A DNA stretch of 64,000 nucleotides, from assembly GCA_963770505.1 (NCBI GenBank), contig CAVYPR010000006.1:1054001-1118000 (forward strand). The letters are read 5' to 3'. Within the stretch, counting starts at the first letter, position 1. Each line of letters opens with the position of its first letter. This stretch comes from CAVYPR01 sp963770505. Lineage in GTDB: Bacteria > Actinomycetota > Acidimicrobiia > Acidimicrobiales > RAAP-2. Positions 62,578 to 64,000 of the stretch are shown one piece after another. The position numbers and the translations under genes are program-made. The notes beneath the pieces were generated by a model. It was not told the DNA's origin, made no database searches, and saw only the letters and a list, made by a program, of their open reading frames with translations.

Positions 62578-62583
62578 AGCATA
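62578..62583 (-). promoter_or_regulatory. Leaderless -10 element upstream of pgeF
   Basis: TATGCT (62583-62578 on the minus strand), exactly six bases before the ATG at 62571. It would drive the pgeF-murL-murD2 run. Confidence 0.5.
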
Positions 62584-62707
62584 TCTGGGGGTCGGAACGG
62601 CCCGTCAGTGCGTCACATCGGCCGCGGCTGCCCGTCCGTCTTGGCGGGACGGCCGCGCCGTCTCTCGTTGCGGCCCGACACCCCGGCGCAGTGGGGCGTT
62701 GACGTCA

Positions 62708-62738
62708 TTGACAGGAATAGTTATCATTCTTAAAATGA
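62708..62738 (+). promoter_or_regulatory. Consensus promoter with overlapping Zur/Fur-like palindrome
   Basis: TTGACA (62708-62713), 17 bp, TAAAAT (62731-62736): nearly perfect sigma-70 hexamers in this GC-rich genome. TCATT (62724-62728) and AATGA (62734-62738) form an inverted repeat covering the -10, with an AT-rich core like metal-regulator boxes. Its position before a metal-uptake operon suggests repression by Zur, Fur or a similar protein. Confidence 0.65.
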
Positions 62739-62767
62739 AGAGGCTCGAGAGAACGCGGGGAACCGCG

Positions 62768-63715
62768 ATGCCCGTCTCCTTTGCCCAGTCCCGGCATGCC
62801 TTGGTGGCCGCGATGCTTCCGTTGGTCGTGCTGGTCGGCACCGTGGTGGTGGCCCCGCTCGGGGCGACGGGGGCGGCCGCGGCGTCACGGGCGGTGGTGG
62901 CCGTGGGGGCCGAGAACGAGTACGCCGACGTGATCAGCCAGATCGGTGGGACGCACGTGATGGTGAGTGCCGTCATGAGCAATCCCAACACCGATCCGCA
63001 CACCTTCGAAGCCAGTCCGAGCGTGGCCGAGGAGGTCAGCGCGGCGGAGCTCGTGGTCGACAACGGCGTCGGCTACGACGCCTTCATGACAAAGATCATC
63101 GCGGCCTCCCCCGACCCTGGGCGAAAGGTCATCACCGTCCAGCATCTCCTCCGTCTGCCCGACAGCACGAAGAACCCCCACCTCTGGTACACACCGAGGA
63201 CCATGCCGGCCGTGGCCAAGGCCATCGCCAGGGACCTGACGGCGCTCGATCCGACCGGGGCCGCGACCTTCGCCGCGAACCTGAAGACCTTCGACGACTC
63301 GCTCCAGCCGTGGCGCACGGCCCTTGCAAAGCTGAAGGCCAAGTTTCCCCACTTCCCCGTCGCGGTGACCGAGCCGGTCGGCGATTACATGCTCGGAGCC
63401 GCCGGGGCCGACATCGTGACCCCCTGGACGCTCCAGGCCGACATCATGAACGGCGTCGATCCCTCTCCTCAGGACGTGAGCATCGAAGAGGGACTCTTCA
63501 GCGACCACCGTGTGAAGGTCTTCCTCTACAACCAGCAGGTGACCGACTCGCTGACCGAGACCTTCCTCGCCGACGCCAAGCAGGCCGGGGTGCCGGTGGT
63601 CGGTGTGTACGAGACCATGCCCACCCCTGGCTACGACTACCAGTCGTGGATGCTGGCCGAAGTGAAGGCGCTCACACGGGCGCTCTCGGCCAAGCAGTCC
63701 ACCTCGCACCTGTGA
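62768..63715 (+). CDS. Metal ABC transporter substrate-binding protein (ZnuA/MntC-like)
   Basis: Exported cluster A-I solute-binding protein, 315 aa. The signal peptide (HALVAAMLPLVVLVGTVVV, cleavage near GAAAA) has no lipobox Cys. VGAENEYADVISQIGG begins the mature domain; metal ligands are suggested by NPNTDPHTFEASPS (His), KNPHLWYTP (His) and VTEPVGDYM (Glu). AAELVVDNGVGYDAFM is family-typical. The missing His-rich loop leaves Zn or Mn as candidates. ATG 62768 is used because the ATG at 62735 lies in the -10 element. The ATP-binding subunit gene overlaps its stop. Confidence 0.92.
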   Translation: MPVSFAQSRHALVAAMLPLVVLVGTVVVAPLGATGAAAASRAVVAVGAENEYADVISQIGGTHVMVSAVMSNPNTDPHTFEASPSVAEEVSAAELVVDNGVGYDAFMTKIIAASPDPGRKVITVQHLLRLPDSTKNPHLWYTPRTMPAVAKAIARDLTALDPTGAATFAANLKTFDDSLQPWRTALAKLKAKFPHFPVAVTEPVGDYMLGAAGADIVTPWTLQADIMNGVDPSPQDVSIEEGLFSDHRVKVFLYNQQVTDSLTETFLADAKQAGVPVVGVYETMPTPGYDYQSWMLAEVKALTRALSAKQSTSHL

Positions 63716-64000
63716 CCACCGCCAACGAGGGGACCGTCAACATCCTCGACGTCGAGGGGGTCGGCGTCTGGTTGTCGGGACGGGAGATCCTGCGCGACGT
63801 GTCGTTCTCGGTCCGCCCCGGGGAGTTCACCGGACTGATCGGCTCCAACGGTTCGGGCAAAACGACGATCTTCCGAGTCGTCCTCGGGCTCCTCGCGCCC
63901 ACCTCGGGTCGGGTCCTGCTCGCCGGGGCCCCGCGGACCCGGCACGACCCCATGGTGGGTTACGTCCCCCAGAAGCTGCTCTTCGACCCCGACATGCCGC
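63712..64000 (+). CDS. Metal ABC transporter ATP-binding protein (truncated by window end)
   Basis: The first 96 codons of an ABC ATPase. It starts with GTG at 63712 in a GTGA overlap with the substrate-binding gene. VEGVGVWLSGREILRDVSF, Walker A IGSNGSGKTTIF, LAPTSGRVLLAG and the Q-loop VGYVPQK are visible; signature and Walker B lie beyond the window. It is expected to energise uptake together with a membrane permease encoded downstream. Confidence 0.93.
   Translation, partial: MTTANEGTVNILDVEGVGVWLSGREILRDVSFSVRPGEFTGLIGSNGSGKTTIFRVVLGLLAPTSGRVLLAGAPRTRHDPMVGYVPQKLLFDPDMP

Noticed and set aside
62735..62767. ATG at 62735 as the start of the metal-binding protein
   Set aside because: It overlaps the -10 element and adds a charged segment before the signal peptide; ATG 62768 gives a normal signal sequence.

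Overview
The window is a contiguous piece of a high-GC, gene-dense bacterial chromosome with tightly packed operons, frequent GTGA/ATGA start-stop overlaps and GTG/TTG starts. A WhiB-family Fe-S regulator, a GlnR-like orphan regulator beside three glutamine synthetases, a pair of ArsA/Get3-like ATPases next to whiB, a TrkA-TrkA-APC permease block, mycobacterial-type CxxHxxC ferredoxin and TANNNT-N6-RTG leaderless starts all point to Actinomycetota. A deep branch such as Acidimicrobiia is my best guess (inference; no rRNA gene is present). I see no IS element, prophage, CRISPR array or replication origin.

Layout. 0-3 kb: TesB-like thioesterase, SGNH-like lipoprotein, DUF4288 protein, FKBP lipoprotein, tRNA-Ala. 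3-6 kb: a dehydrogenase remnant, then a cold-adaptation pair (DEAD-box helicase fused to a cold-shock domain, overlapping a fatty-acid desaturase). 6-14.6 kb: DHFR-like protein, TauE exporter, P450, small HTH protein, K+ channel, ParA-like ATPase, SDR, FUSC transporter. 14.7-24.4 kb: tRNA-Pro, CorC-like CBS protein, receiver protein, ArsA pair, whiB, a thiol-oxidation operon (DUF929-VKOR-DUF929), NUDIX, Mrp and ErpA-type Fe-S factors. 24.4-28.1 kb: a [2Fe-2S]/molybdo-hydroxylase-like fusion, RidA, DUF5522 and an amidase. 28.1-33 kb: nitrogen island (GlnR-like regulator, GlnA2-like GSI, GSII, GSI). 33-41.5 kb: a same-strand redox island (cytochrome b, two-component system, membrane-anchored linker protein, ApbE, ferric reductase-NuoF fusion, ferredoxin). 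41.6-50.1 kb: NAD+ synthase, sigma-70 factor, HAD phosphatase, TrkA pair and APC permease-OB fusion. 50.3-57.5 kb: H+-pyrophosphatase, topA-tmk-holB, tRNA-Thr. 57.5-64 kb: FAD oxidase, MurD2-MurL-PgeF peptidoglycan module and the start of a metal ABC transporter, truncated at the window end.

The most notable systems are: (1) the redox island, where NuoF-like and haem-binding ferric-reductase domains are one polypeptide, next to an ApbE flavinyl-transferase and a membrane protein that stops where an FMN-binding domain would be expected; (2) a MurD2/MurL pair, implying D-Glu enters peptidoglycan by L-Glu ligation followed by epimerisation, next to the editing factor PgeF; (3) a GSI whose adenylylation tyrosine is phenylalanine, within a GlnR-associated cluster of three glutamine synthetases; (4) the helicase/cold-shock-domain/desaturase operon, which may use an AUC start; (5) a recurrent leaderless promoter pattern. 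Four genes between 36.7 and 55.5 kb (histidine kinase, nadE, APC permease, topA) carry five single-base frameshifts. Since topA and nadE are normally essential, I read these as likely sequence errors and annotate the genes at full length.
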